Below, in pieces: positions 25,624-32,867 of a stretch of DNA of 64,000 bases. Numbering within the stretch: the first letter of the stretch is position 1; each line of letters starts with the position of its first letter. A model generated the notes under the pieces. It ran no database searches and was not told the origin of the DNA. It saw only the letters and a list, made by a program, of their open reading frames with translations. A program made the translations under genes and the position numbers. The DNA is from UBA5239 sp031548025 (GTDB lineage Bacteria > Verrucomicrobiota > Lentisphaeria > Victivallales > Victivallaceae): the NCBI GenBank assembly GCA_031548025.1, contig JAVBRM010000077.1, positions 7,249 through 71,248 of the forward strand. The letters run 5' to 3'.

Positions 25624-26676
25624 CTATTTTGAATTAATGGCATCCAGCAACTCAACCGGCGCCGCGCATCTGGTGCGGATCATCAGTTCACCGGTAACTT
25701 CTGTGATTTCCGGCACGGCTTTGCCGGCAAGCATTCTTTGCACGAGTTTCACCGCTTCGCATCCGGTTTCCGGACGCGCCTCGGAAAACACACTGTACGA
25801 ATCCGGTTCGCCGTTGACTCCCCATTGGATGACAGAATAATTTTTATGGGGAAATGCGGTTATGAACTCCTGAAACACTTTCCTGCGACTGCATCCCAGG
25901 ATTACCGCGCTGAACGGGAAGGCTTTCATTCCTTCGGCTATTTTTTCCGCGGTGGAACATTCTTTATTCAGAATGCAATGCCGTTGAGGATTAGCGACTC
26001 CGGCTATCCGCAACTCATGTTGAAAAGCGTTGATTCGTTCCCGGTCGATCGGGGTTGCGTCACGATCGATCAGGGCGATATGCCGATGCCCGATGCCGAA
26101 AAGATAACGCACCATTCGGAACATACCGTCGGAACTGCTCAGCACCACCGAAGGAAACCCGGCATTCCGGCGTAATGTCACCACAGTCGGCACACCTTTT
26201 TCCTGTAACCGGCCTAATAACGCCTGGCATTCCGGCGAGTCCGGGCGGTCGAAAATCACCGCATCGTATAGACCAGCCAACGCGTCTTCGATGCCGGAAG
26301 CAATTTGACTCTGGCTACGGATATCCACGGTGAAACCAGCGATATAACTTTGGGTCAAAACTCCGGATATCAGTTCCCGGTTGAAAAAGTCATTCTCCAG
26401 AGGGCATTTTTCCGGTCGCAAACGTGAGAGCGCCATCAATAATTTCTTAGGCTCGGGGGAATTGAGCTTGCGTACAAAGGTACCGCGCCCGGGAAGACGT
26501 TCAATCAAACCATCTTCGGAGAGTCGCGCCAACGCCGACCGCAAGGTGATAAAGGACACTCCGCACTCCCGCGCCAACTCCAACTCATTAGGCAGACGCA
26601 ATTGGGGAACGTATTCTCCCGTTTCAATACGCCTCCTGAGTTCGTCGTAAACACGATCTTTTTTTAAACGAGTCAT
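25624..26676 (-). CDS. GntR-HTH regulator with LacI-type sensor domain (AraR-like)
   Basis: A 350-residue hybrid. Winged HTH at ~1-70 (DRVYDELRRRIETGEYV, RLPNELELARECGVSFITLRSALARL, GRGTFVRKL). A LacI/periplasmic-binding-like domain covers ~85-340 (FFNRELISGVLTQSYIAGF, IFDRPDSPECQALL, VRYLFGIGHRHIALIDRD, GVNGEPDSYSVFSEARPETG, MLAGKAVPEITEVTGELMIR). This is the architecture of Bacillus AraR. ATG 26676 is preferred to a GTG at 26694. A consensus promoter lies at 26733-26761. First gene of an operon with a prepilin-like gene and the giant secreted protein, which it presumably controls together with itself. Confidence 0.9.
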   Translation of the reverse strand: MTRLKKDRVYDELRRRIETGEYVPQLRLPNELELARECGVSFITLRSALARLSEDGLIERLPGRGTFVRKLNSPEPKKLLMALSRLRPEKCPLENDFFNRELISGVLTQSYIAGFTVDIRSQSQIASGIEDALAGLYDAVIFDRPDSPECQALLGRLQEKGVPTVVTLRRNAGFPSVVLSSSDGMFRMVRYLFGIGHRHIALIDRDATPIDRERINAFQHELRIAGVANPQRHCILNKECSTAEKIAEGMKAFPFSAVILGCSRRKVFQEFITAFPHKNYSVIQWGVNGEPDSYSVFSEARPETGCEAVKLVQRMLAGKAVPEITEVTGELMIRTRCAAPVELLDAINSK

Positions 26677-26732
26677 AATATGTTTACAGGTCACTTAATA
26701 TTATTTATTGTCATTTCAAATATCATTCCAAT

Positions 26733-26761
26733 ATTATAATATCATATGCATGTTTTGTCAA
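26733..26761 (-). promoter_or_regulatory. Consensus sigma70 promoter of the gntR/prepilin-like/giant-protein operon
   Basis: Minus strand TTGACA (26761-26756), 17-bp spacer, TATAAT (26738-26733): perfect hexamers. ATGATATT occurs twice around the -10/+1 area, a possible operator. A TGTTTACA element lies at 26681-26688 close to the start codon. Confidence 0.65.
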
Positions 26762-26816
26762 GAGCTAAAAAAAAATTTCGTCCAATGTTTCGAGCCGCCT
26801 GCTTTAATAATAATAT

Positions 26817-26844
26817 TTGAAAAACATGGGGGGCGAGTTATATT
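26817..26844 (+). promoter_or_regulatory. Promoter candidate directly before the membrane-protein start codon
   Basis: TTGAAA (26817-26822), 16-bp spacer, TATATT (26839-26844); the ATG follows after six bases. If used, the mRNA would be leaderless; the GGGGGG at 26828-26833 is too far from the ATG for a normal ribosome-binding site. Confidence 0.35.
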
Positions 26845-26850
26845 CTTTGT

Positions 26851-28329
26851 ATGAAAATATTATCCAAACGACCGAATATCATTCTGGCAGTCTCTGCCGC
26901 CGCCGCGCTGCTGCTGGCGTTGATTGTGGGGTGGAGCTCCCTGCCGCTGGGGCTGACCGGAGAATGGACCTGGCAGCGGCGCGATGTCTCATTGGACGCG
27001 GTCCTGATTCCGTTTCTTTTTGAACTGCCGGTTTTTCTGATCGCATTCGGCGCGGCATACTACCTGGCCGGGCGTAAAAACGGCGAGCGGTTTGGCTGGC
27101 TGATTCTGCTGGCCGGATTGCATTTCGCTCCGGCGGTATGGGATGCGGGTTTCGGGGGGCGCGGGGAAAATGTCACGGGCTTCCTGGATACTTACACCGG
27201 CGGTTACCTGAGCGAAGCGGCCAAAATCGATAATCCCGGGGCATTCTTCGCCGGTTACGCCCATAAAATGTCGCTGGATGCCGAACCCTCAAACCATCTG
27301 GATGTGCATCCGCCGGGCAATGTCTTTTTCTCCTATCAGCTTCTGCAATTCTGCCGCAAAGTTCCCGCTTCCGCGGATCTGGCCGCCTGGTGCCTGAGCG
27401 CTCACGACCGGGCAGTCATCGACGAGTTGAAACAGAACAAAGTATTTATCGACCTGCCGGACGATCCGCATGTTTACAACGCGGCAATTCTGCTTCTGGC
27501 CCTATCCAATCTGCTGCTGACGGCGGCCAACGTTCTGATCATACTTTCGGTACTGGTACTGCGTAAATTCCGCCAGAACGGTATTGTTTACGGCATACTG
27601 TTGGCGGCATTCCTGCCGGGAGCTCCAGTGTTGTTTGCCGGACATTTCGATGTTTTCATGTACTTTTTCGGAGCGCTGGGCGCACTATTCATCGCCCTGG
27701 CTTTACAAAAACAGCGCTTGGTTTACGCCGTGGGCGCCGGACTGGCGCTGGCAATCGCCACGACCTGTACGCTGGCTTTCGGCGCGCTGATTCTGCTGAC
27801 CGGGCCGGCTCTCATCTGGAAAAAGAAGTTTACCGCGCTGGCGGTATTCGGCGGGACTGGATTGTTGTTTGTGGCCGCGCTCTGGCTGTTGTTCGATGTC
27901 AATATGGTCGAGTGTTGCCTCTATGCATCCAGAAACAATGCCGCGTTTTTCCGGGAAAGCGGCCGGTCCATCCTGGCCTGGTGGCCTTACAATACCCTCG
28001 ATCTGGTTTTGTTCGCCGGGCCGCTGCCGGTTTTGCTGATGTTGATGCAATTACGCCGTCCCAAACTGCATATGCCCTCGCGCCGGATTTTTTCGATGTT
28101 GACCATACCGATCCTGTTGCTGTTGCTGATTTCTCCGTTCTCACGCGGCGAAATGGGACGGCTGCTGATTGCGGTTATGCCCCTGGTCATGGTCACGGCA
28201 ATTATCACGTTGAGCTCGCCGGGCTGGCGCAGTTGCAGCAAACTCCTGCTGGGAACGGCGATCCTCACTCACATCTTTCTGATATTCGTGATTCGGGTAA
28301 CGCTAAAGCTGGTCATTATCCAGTTGTAA
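26851..28329 (+). CDS. Polytopic inner-membrane protein, GT-C-like
   Basis: A 492-residue protein with about ten to eleven hydrophobic segments (e.g. IILAVSAAAALLLALIVGW, AVLIPFLFELPVFLIAF, LLLALSNLLLTAANVLIIL, ALALQKQRLVYAVGAGLAL). Between the second and fourth helices lies a periplasmic loop with HLDVHPPGNVFF and PDDPHVYNAAIL, and later GHFDVFMYFFG. This resembles the loop layout of GT-C glycosyltransferases of the dolichyl-phosphate-mannose type, which carry acidic residues in the first loop. No residue-level assignment is safe. Single gene, possible glycan-modifying or exporter protein. Confidence 0.6.
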   Translation: MKILSKRPNIILAVSAAAALLLALIVGWSSLPLGLTGEWTWQRRDVSLDAVLIPFLFELPVFLIAFGAAYYLAGRKNGERFGWLILLAGLHFAPAVWDAGFGGRGENVTGFLDTYTGGYLSEAAKIDNPGAFFAGYAHKMSLDAEPSNHLDVHPPGNVFFSYQLLQFCRKVPASADLAAWCLSAHDRAVIDELKQNKVFIDLPDDPHVYNAAILLLALSNLLLTAANVLIILSVLVLRKFRQNGIVYGILLAAFLPGAPVLFAGHFDVFMYFFGALGALFIALALQKQRLVYAVGAGLALAIATTCTLAFGALILLTGPALIWKKKFTALAVFGGTGLLFVAALWLLFDVNMVECCLYASRNNAAFFRESGRSILAWWPYNTLDLVLFAGPLPVLLMLMQLRRPKLHMPSRRIFSMLTIPILLLLLISPFSRGEMGRLLIAVMPLVMVTAIITLSSPGWRSCSKLLLGTAILTHIFLIFVIRVTLKLVIIQL

Positions 28330-28358
28330 GAAATTTTTCATATATTTACCGAATCCAC

Positions 28359-28387
28359 TTGACTATTGCTCAGAAATATACTATAAT
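28359..28387 (+). promoter_or_regulatory. Strong promoter of the RtcB-PrfH operon
   Basis: TTGACT (28359-28364), 17-bp spacer, TATAAT (28382-28387). A start site near 28394 would give a leader of about 190 bases before rtcB, containing a short ORF and two hairpins. Confidence 0.65.
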
Positions 28388-28425
28388 GTAAAGATTGTAA
28401 ATTCTCACCAATATGGAGGTGTTTT

Positions 28426-28470
28426 ATGCGGCATGATATCTTAAACCTTGCGGGTGCCTTGAACGGCTGA
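28426..28470 (+). CDS. 14-codon leader ORF ahead of rtcB
   Basis: Encodes MRHDILNLAGALNG then TGA. GGAGGT at 28415-28420 lies 5 bases before its ATG, by far the best ribosome-binding site in the operon, and it sits about 32 bases after the predicted transcription start. The last codons and stop fall in a hairpin (28451-28474). The stop is followed by C (TGAC), a context known to be poor for termination in E. coli. The peptide is too short to identify. It may be a regulatory leader peptide or a chance ORF. Confidence 0.4.
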   Translation: MRHDILNLAGALNG

Positions 28471-28549
28471 CCCGGCGCACTTCCATATAGTCTTCTTCTG
28501 TATCTGCGGTGTTTCCGGAATTCAGCCTATCGGCATCTTTTCTGAATTC
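28451..28549 (+). promoter_or_regulatory. Two stem-loops in the rtcB leader
   Basis: First: CGGGTGCC (28451-28458), loop TTGAAC, GGC-TG-ACCCG (28465-28474) with a two-base bulge; it covers the end of the leader ORF. Second: GAATTCAG (28518-28525), 16-base loop, CTGAATTC (28542-28549), extendable by a G-T pair, 36 bases before the rtcB ATG. Neither is followed by a T-tract, so they look like leader structure rather than terminators. Confidence 0.4.
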
Positions 28550-28585
28550 TAAAAAACTATCATAAAAATTGGAAATACTGTATAT

Positions 28586-29665
28586 ATGATCAAGTATTAT
28601 CATTCCGCTTCTACCTGGATGGAAGGTTTGGCTATTGAACAAATTAAGCTGGCCGCCGGACTTCCGGGAATGGAAGCGGCAGCAGCCATGCCGGATTTGC
28701 ATCCGGGCCTGGCATATCCGGTCGGGGCCGCCATGCGGAGCCGGCGGATTATTTACCCGGAACTGGTCGGTGGCGACATCGGCTGCGGCATGGCCCTGTT
28801 TCGCACCGGTATCAACGCCGGCAAATTCAAGGCCGCCAGATTTGAAAAACGCTTTTTGAATAATGAGTTCACTCCGGAAATCACGGATTTTCCGGCCGGA
28901 TGGCCTGATTGGCTGCGGCGCGATCTGGGAACTTTGGGACTGGGGAATCATTTTGCCGAGCTACTGGAGTTTCATGAATTTTCCGATCCTGACCGCTGCG
29001 CCGAGCTGGAAATCGACCGGCGGCATCTCTGGCTTCTGGTCCATTGCGGCAGTCGCGGACACGGACAGGCATTGTTGGAACGTACTCCGAAGGGCGGTCT
29101 GGAAGCCGCCTCGGAAGCCGGGCTCAAGTATCTGGAACGGCATAACCGGCTGCTCGATTGGGCCACGCGGAACCGGCAATATGTTGCGCAAGGATTCCTG
29201 GCGGCGATCGGAACGGACGGCGAACTGTTTGCCGACAACTGTCACAATTCCCTGTTGCCGGACTCGATGGAGCCCGATTCCTGGATTCACCGCAAAGGCG
29301 CGGCTTCCACCGAGGCCGGAGCTCCCTTCGTTATTGCGGGGAGCCGGGGCACTTACAGTTATCTGGTGGAACCGACGGGAAACCAGGATGGAAATCTCTG
29401 GTCGGCCGCTCACGGTTCAGGACGTAAATGGAACCGACGGATGGCCCATGCTAAAATGGAAGCGCGTTTTTCTCCCGAAAATATGCGCCGGACCAAGCTC
29501 GGCGGACTGGTCGTTTGCGGCGACCGCAGACTGCTATTCGAAGAAGCCCCCGAAGCGTACAAAAACAGCGAATCGGTGGTCAGCGACCTGGTTAACGCCG
29601 GAATAATCCGGATCATCGGCATTTTAAAGCCGGTGTTTACCTACAAAAGCTCAAAAGAGAGGTGA
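28586..29665 (+). CDS. RtcB-family RNA ligase (PrfH-associated type)
   Basis: A 359-residue protein. All RtcB active-site motifs are seen: GGDIGCGM (Asp, Cys67 metal ligands), LGNHFAELL (Asn, His), LVHCGSRGHG (His), NCHNSLL, HRKGA, AGSRGTYSYLV and HGSGRKWNRR with the guanylylated His276. RtcB joins 2',3'-cyclic phosphate and 5'-OH RNA ends using GTP and Mn2+. It is shorter than canonical E. coli RtcB (408 aa), like the forms paired with PrfH. The start has only a weak GGA at 12 bases, against the strong site of the upstream leader ORF. It is followed after 4 bp by prfH. In characterised pairs this ligase reseals 16S rRNA cut in the decoding centre. Confidence 0.93.
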   Translation: MIKYYHSASTWMEGLAIEQIKLAAGLPGMEAAAAMPDLHPGLAYPVGAAMRSRRIIYPELVGGDIGCGMALFRTGINAGKFKAARFEKRFLNNEFTPEITDFPAGWPDWLRRDLGTLGLGNHFAELLEFHEFSDPDRCAELEIDRRHLWLLVHCGSRGHGQALLERTPKGGLEAASEAGLKYLERHNRLLDWATRNRQYVAQGFLAAIGTDGELFADNCHNSLLPDSMEPDSWIHRKGAASTEAGAPFVIAGSRGTYSYLVEPTGNQDGNLWSAAHGSGRKWNRRMAHAKMEARFSPENMRRTKLGGLVVCGDRRLLFEEAPEAYKNSESVVSDLVNAGIIRIIGILKPVFTYKSSKER

Positions 29666-29669
29666 TCCA

Positions 29670-30278
29670 ATGGAACACTACTATCTGGAAATAACTTCCG
29701 GCAAAGGACCGGATGAATGCCGCTTATTGGTTCGCAAACTCGCGCAACGCCTGCAGACCGAACTGGCCCGGCAAAACATTACCGCCGGACTGGTCAGCGA
29801 GCCTTCGGACACCCTGCCGAAGTCATTGATATTTGAGCTGGTCGGCAAAAACATCGAGTCCATCGTGGCTCCGTGGCTCGGGACAATCCAATGGACGTCC
29901 CCCAGCCCGTTCCGGCCGCATTGCCAACGCCGAAACTGGTTCGCGGGAGTCCGTCTGTTCAAAAGCGACCCGGAACTGCTCTTTGACAAAAACGAAGTTG
30001 AAGTCATGACCAGCCGTTCGGGCGGGCCGGGCGGCCAACACGTCAATACCAGCAATACGCGCGTACAGTTGCGGCACCGTCCGACCGGACTGGTCGCCGC
30101 AGCCAGCGAAGAACGCTCGCAGCATCGCAACCACGCCCTGGCCATGACCCGGCTGGCAGCCCAGATCAGCGGGTTGAACAACGCCGGAAAGGTCAAGCTG
30201 GAGCTCGACATCTGGCGCAGTCACCACGAGCTGGAACGCGGCAACCCGGTAAAGGTTTTCCGGTCCGACGAATTGTAA
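29670..30278 (+). CDS. prfH: Peptide chain release factor H
   Basis: A 202-residue protein, the usual PrfH length. It has the catalytic SRSGGPGGQHVN segment (GGQ at 121-123) for peptidyl-tRNA hydrolysis and lacks the long N-terminal and codon-recognition domains of RF1/RF2. TSNTRVQLRHRPTGLVA and SQHRNHALAMTRLAAQI are domain 3. GAGAGGTGA overlaps the rtcB stop region and precedes the ATG. Family knowledge: PrfH releases peptides from ribosomes whose 16S decoding centre has been cleaved, handing the subunit to the partner RtcB for repair. It is followed by a strong hairpin terminator. Confidence 0.95.
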   Translation: MEHYYLEITSGKGPDECRLLVRKLAQRLQTELARQNITAGLVSEPSDTLPKSLIFELVGKNIESIVAPWLGTIQWTSPSPFRPHCQRRNWFAGVRLFKSDPELLFDKNEVEVMTSRSGGPGGQHVNTSNTRVQLRHRPTGLVAAASEERSQHRNHALAMTRLAAQISGLNNAGKVKLELDIWRSHHELERGNPVKVFRSDEL

Positions 30279-30287
30279 CCTCTCCCC

Positions 30288-30328
30288 TCCGACAGGTCGG
30301 ACAAGTCCGACGCATCCGACCTGTCGGA
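30288..30328 (+). terminator. 14-bp perfect hairpin terminator of rtcB-prfH
   Basis: TCCGACAGGTCGGA (30288-30301), 13-base loop, TCCGACCTGTCGGA (30315-30328), then ATTTTCG. Each arm is itself a nested palindrome (TCCGAC-2-GTCGGA), and the loop holds another TCCGAC. It lies 9 bases after the prfH stop. Confidence 0.7.
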
Positions 30329-30357
30329 ATTTTCGCCAATATCTCACCGGATGAGTC

Positions 30358-30400
30358 TTGACAAAACAACAGCCCGGCTGTATATTATCTGATATATCAG
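30358..30400 (+). promoter_or_regulatory. Promoter and operator of the gntR/Gfo-Idh/SDR/AKR operon
   Basis: TTGACA (30358-30363), 17-bp spacer, TATATT (30381-30386). The perfect 12-bp palindrome CTGATATATCAG (30389-30400) falls on the expected start site, a place where a repressor blocks initiation. The first gene is a GntR regulator, so autorepression is likely. Confidence 0.6.
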
Positions 30401-30425
30401 TTGAAATATCACATGGATTTATTAT

Positions 30426-31139
30426 ATGGCGAAAAACATACAGACTGAGGATTTAAGTCTGCCCGCCCAGGCGCGGGACCGGATCATTTCGTTGTTGGAA
30501 GACCGGGCGCTGTCGCCCGGCGACGCGGTTTCGCACCGGATGCTGGCGGAGGAGCTGGGTATGAGTACCTTGTCCATCGGCAGCGCTTGCCGTTCGCTGG
30601 AGCTGGAGGGCCTGATCGTCACCCGGCCGCGCAGCGGCAGCAGCATCGCGGTAATCACCCCCGCCGACATCTGGAACATGGTCCAATACCGCCTGGCTTT
30701 GGAGCTCCATGTGGCGCGGCTGGCCTGCAGTCTGGCTACTGACGAGGATCTGGAGCGCCTGAAAAAACTTGCCCCCCCGGTGGATGATGAAAAACTTCCA
30801 TTGCGCAAACGGGTGGCGGCTGATGACTGTTTCCACCAGGCGTTGCGGGAGTGTTCGCATACCCCTGGATTGTATTTTCCGGCGGATTACCTGCGGATTT
30901 TCCGTTTGAAGCTCCATATGTGCGCAGGACTGCAACTGTATCCGGAATTCACAGCCGCCTCGACTACCGCTCACAACCACAAATTGCTTGCGGATATTAC
31001 CGCCACCCGCGATGTGGAAAAACTCACCTCCCTGCTGGAAATCCACATCTGCGGCCCGGTCGGGCTGCCGCAGTTGAACGAAATCCGTCGTAGCGCCGGT
31101 AAGCGTCTGAAAAAAATCGCAAACTTTATCACAAGGTAA
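30426..31139 (+). CDS. GntR-family regulator, FCD-like
   Basis: A 237-residue protein. HTH at ~12-75 (PAQARDRIISLLEDRALSPGD, HRMLAEELGMSTLSIGSACRSLELEGLIV, RSGSSIAVI). A helical effector domain follows (DIWNMVQYRLALELHVARLA, DCFHQALRECSHTPGLY, TAHNHKLLADITATRD) with His residues at FCD metal positions. First gene of a four-gene operon with sugar dehydrogenase-type enzymes; 7 bp before the next gene. The palindrome at 30389-30400 is its probable site. Inducer unknown, perhaps a sugar acid. Confidence 0.9.
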   Translation: MAKNIQTEDLSLPAQARDRIISLLEDRALSPGDAVSHRMLAEELGMSTLSIGSACRSLELEGLIVTRPRSGSSIAVITPADIWNMVQYRLALELHVARLACSLATDEDLERLKKLAPPVDDEKLPLRKRVAADDCFHQALRECSHTPGLYFPADYLRIFRLKLHMCAGLQLYPEFTAASTTAHNHKLLADITATRDVEKLTSLLEIHICGPVGLPQLNEIRRSAGKRLKKIANFITR

Positions 31140-31146
31140 ATCAACT

Positions 31147-32067
31147 ATGGATACGATCCGACTCGGCATCATCGGAATGACTCCCGGCAACGGACACCCT
31201 TTTTCGTGGAGCGCCATCTTCAACAATTACAACCGGAAGGCGATGGACCGCAGTCCTTATCCCGGAATCGCCGCTTATCTGGGCAAAGAAGACCCGGCAA
31301 CCATCGGCATTGCCGGAGCGGCGGTTACTCATATTTATTGCAACAGCCGCCAGGACGCTGAACAGGTCGCCGAAGCCTCGCTGATCCACCATATCGTCGA
31401 CAAGCCGGAAGCCATGATCGGCCAGGTCGACGCGGTCATCATCGCCACCGATATCGGCAGCGAACACGTCGAAAGAGCGCGGCCGTTTGTCGAAAATAAC
31501 GTTCCGCTTTTTATCGACAAACCGTTATGTGACAACTATTGTGATCTGGATATTTTCACCGGGTGGGTCAAGGCCGGCGCCAGAATTCTTTCCAGCAGTT
31601 CGTTGAGGTACAGCAAGGAAATCAGCCCCTATCACCGCCGCACCAACGAGCTCGGCCAACTGCGGCACATCTATATGCCGATGGCTAAATATTGGGAAAC
31701 CTACGGCATTCACGCCCTGGAAGCCATTTATCCGATTCTCGGCCCGGGTTTCGTTTCCGTCCGCAACGACGGAGACAAAGAACACAATCTGGTTCACCTC
31801 GTCCACTCAAACGGCTGCCGTGTCACGATCGCGTGCATCAAAGATATGAAATACGGCGGCCCGCTCCAGCTCAGCGGCACCGACGGGCATATCTGTATTA
31901 CGAGCGGCGACACGTATTATTCATTCCGGAGCCAACTGCTGGCGTTTATCGACTATCTGAGAAGCGGCGTCCGGCCCTTTGATTTTGCAGAAACCCATGA
32001 ACTGATGCGGCTGTTGATCGGCGGCATCCAAAGCCGTGACAACGGCAATATCGAGGTAAAAATATGA
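31147..32067 (+). CDS. Gfo/Idh/MocA-family NAD(P)-dependent oxidoreductase
   Basis: A 306-residue protein. N-terminal Rossmann start IRLGIIGMTPGNGHPFSW (a GMTPGNG variant of the glycine motif), then VDAVIIATDIGSEHVERARPFVENNVPLFIDKPL, where DKP replaces the usual EKP with the catalytic Lys kept. YWETYGIHALEAIYPILG carries the conserved His of the second domain. It acts on a polyol or sugar with NAD(P). Its last codon overlaps the next ATG by 4 bp (ATGA), so it is translationally coupled to the SDR. Substrate not deducible. Confidence 0.88.
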   Translation: MDTIRLGIIGMTPGNGHPFSWSAIFNNYNRKAMDRSPYPGIAAYLGKEDPATIGIAGAAVTHIYCNSRQDAEQVAEASLIHHIVDKPEAMIGQVDAVIIATDIGSEHVERARPFVENNVPLFIDKPLCDNYCDLDIFTGWVKAGARILSSSSLRYSKEISPYHRRTNELGQLRHIYMPMAKYWETYGIHALEAIYPILGPGFVSVRNDGDKEHNLVHLVHSNGCRVTIACIKDMKYGGPLQLSGTDGHICITSGDTYYSFRSQLLAFIDYLRSGVRPFDFAETHELMRLLIGGIQSRDNGNIEVKI

Positions 32068-32858
32068 ATGTGATGGATATGTTTTCCCTGAAAGGAAAAA
32101 CCGCGCTCCTGACCGGTGGCGCCGGTTTGTACGGGCGCCAAATCTGCGAAGCCCTGGCCGAAGCCGGCGCCTGCGTGTACATCGCCAGCCGCGACCTGGA
32201 TAAACTCTCCGCGCTGGCGGAAAAACTCCGGGCGAGAAACCTGGACGTCAACGCTCTCCAGCTCGACCTCGCCTGCGAAGAATCCATGCAACAAGCCCTG
32301 AAAACCATCATCGATCAGAAGGGCGGCATCGACATCCTGATCAACAACGCGGTAACCCGCTGCGCCACCAACGGCTGGGATCAGCCGATGGCAAACTATG
32401 ACCAAAGTCTGCATATCAACGCCTCCGCCCTTTTCTACCTGACCAATCTGGTCGGCGAGGAGATGAAGAAACGTAAATCCGGCTCGATCATCAACATCGG
32501 TTCGATGATGGGACTGGTCGGAATCGAAATGGGTAATTACTGCAATACCGACATGCAGCCCAATCCATCTCCAATTTATTTTTTCGAAAAAGGCGGCATG
32601 GTCAATTTCACCCGCTGGGCGGCCAGCATTCTCGGCCCGCACAATATCCGGGTCAATTGCATCCATCCCGGCGGATACTGCCCGCCGGAATCCCCGCAAA
32701 ATCCCGAATTCATCAAAAATTACAGCGCCAGAACCCAGCTTGGCCGCATGGCCAATTCCACCGATATGAAGGGAATTTGCGTGTTTCTCGCCTCGGATGC
32801 CTCGCTGTATATCACCGGAGCCAATATCCCCGTCGACGGCGGCTACACCGCCAAATAG
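32064..32858 (+). CDS. Short-chain dehydrogenase/reductase
   Basis: A 264-residue classical SDR. TGGAGLYGRQIC is the cofactor loop, NNAV the structural motif, IINIGSMMG carries the catalytic Ser and PIYFFEKGGMVN the Tyr-x3-Lys. NCIHPGGYCP and the terminal ITGANIPVDGGYTAK are typical of sugar-acid or polyol SDRs (gluconate 5-dehydrogenase-like). It overlaps the upstream dehydrogenase gene by 4 bp and precedes the aldo/keto reductase by 9 bp. The set of three oxidoreductases suggests oxidation, epimerisation and reduction of one sugar skeleton (inference). Confidence 0.92.
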   Translation: MNVMDMFSLKGKTALLTGGAGLYGRQICEALAEAGACVYIASRDLDKLSALAEKLRARNLDVNALQLDLACEESMQQALKTIIDQKGGIDILINNAVTRCATNGWDQPMANYDQSLHINASALFYLTNLVGEEMKKRKSGSIINIGSMMGLVGIEMGNYCNTDMQPNPSPIYFFEKGGMVNFTRWAASILGPHNIRVNCIHPGGYCPPESPQNPEFIKNYSARTQLGRMANSTDMKGICVFLASDASLYITGANIPVDGGYTAK

Positions 32859-32867
32859 AGGTACCCT

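Noticed and set aside
28468..28550. Possible programmed +1 frameshift at the TGA of the leader ORF
   Set aside because: The +1 frame adds only 23 codons and ends at a TAA before rtcB, so it would not make a fusion; no slippery site is visible.
28424..28951. A 175-codon minus-strand frame covering the rtcB leader and 5' end, whose end looks protein-like
   Set aside because: It runs antisense through conserved rtcB codons, and the leader has a strong forward promoter and ribosome-binding site. The likeness arises from reading the complement of the RtcB start.
30288..30328. Mobile REP element after prfH
   Set aside because: Single copy in the window and placed exactly where a terminator is expected, followed by ATTTT.
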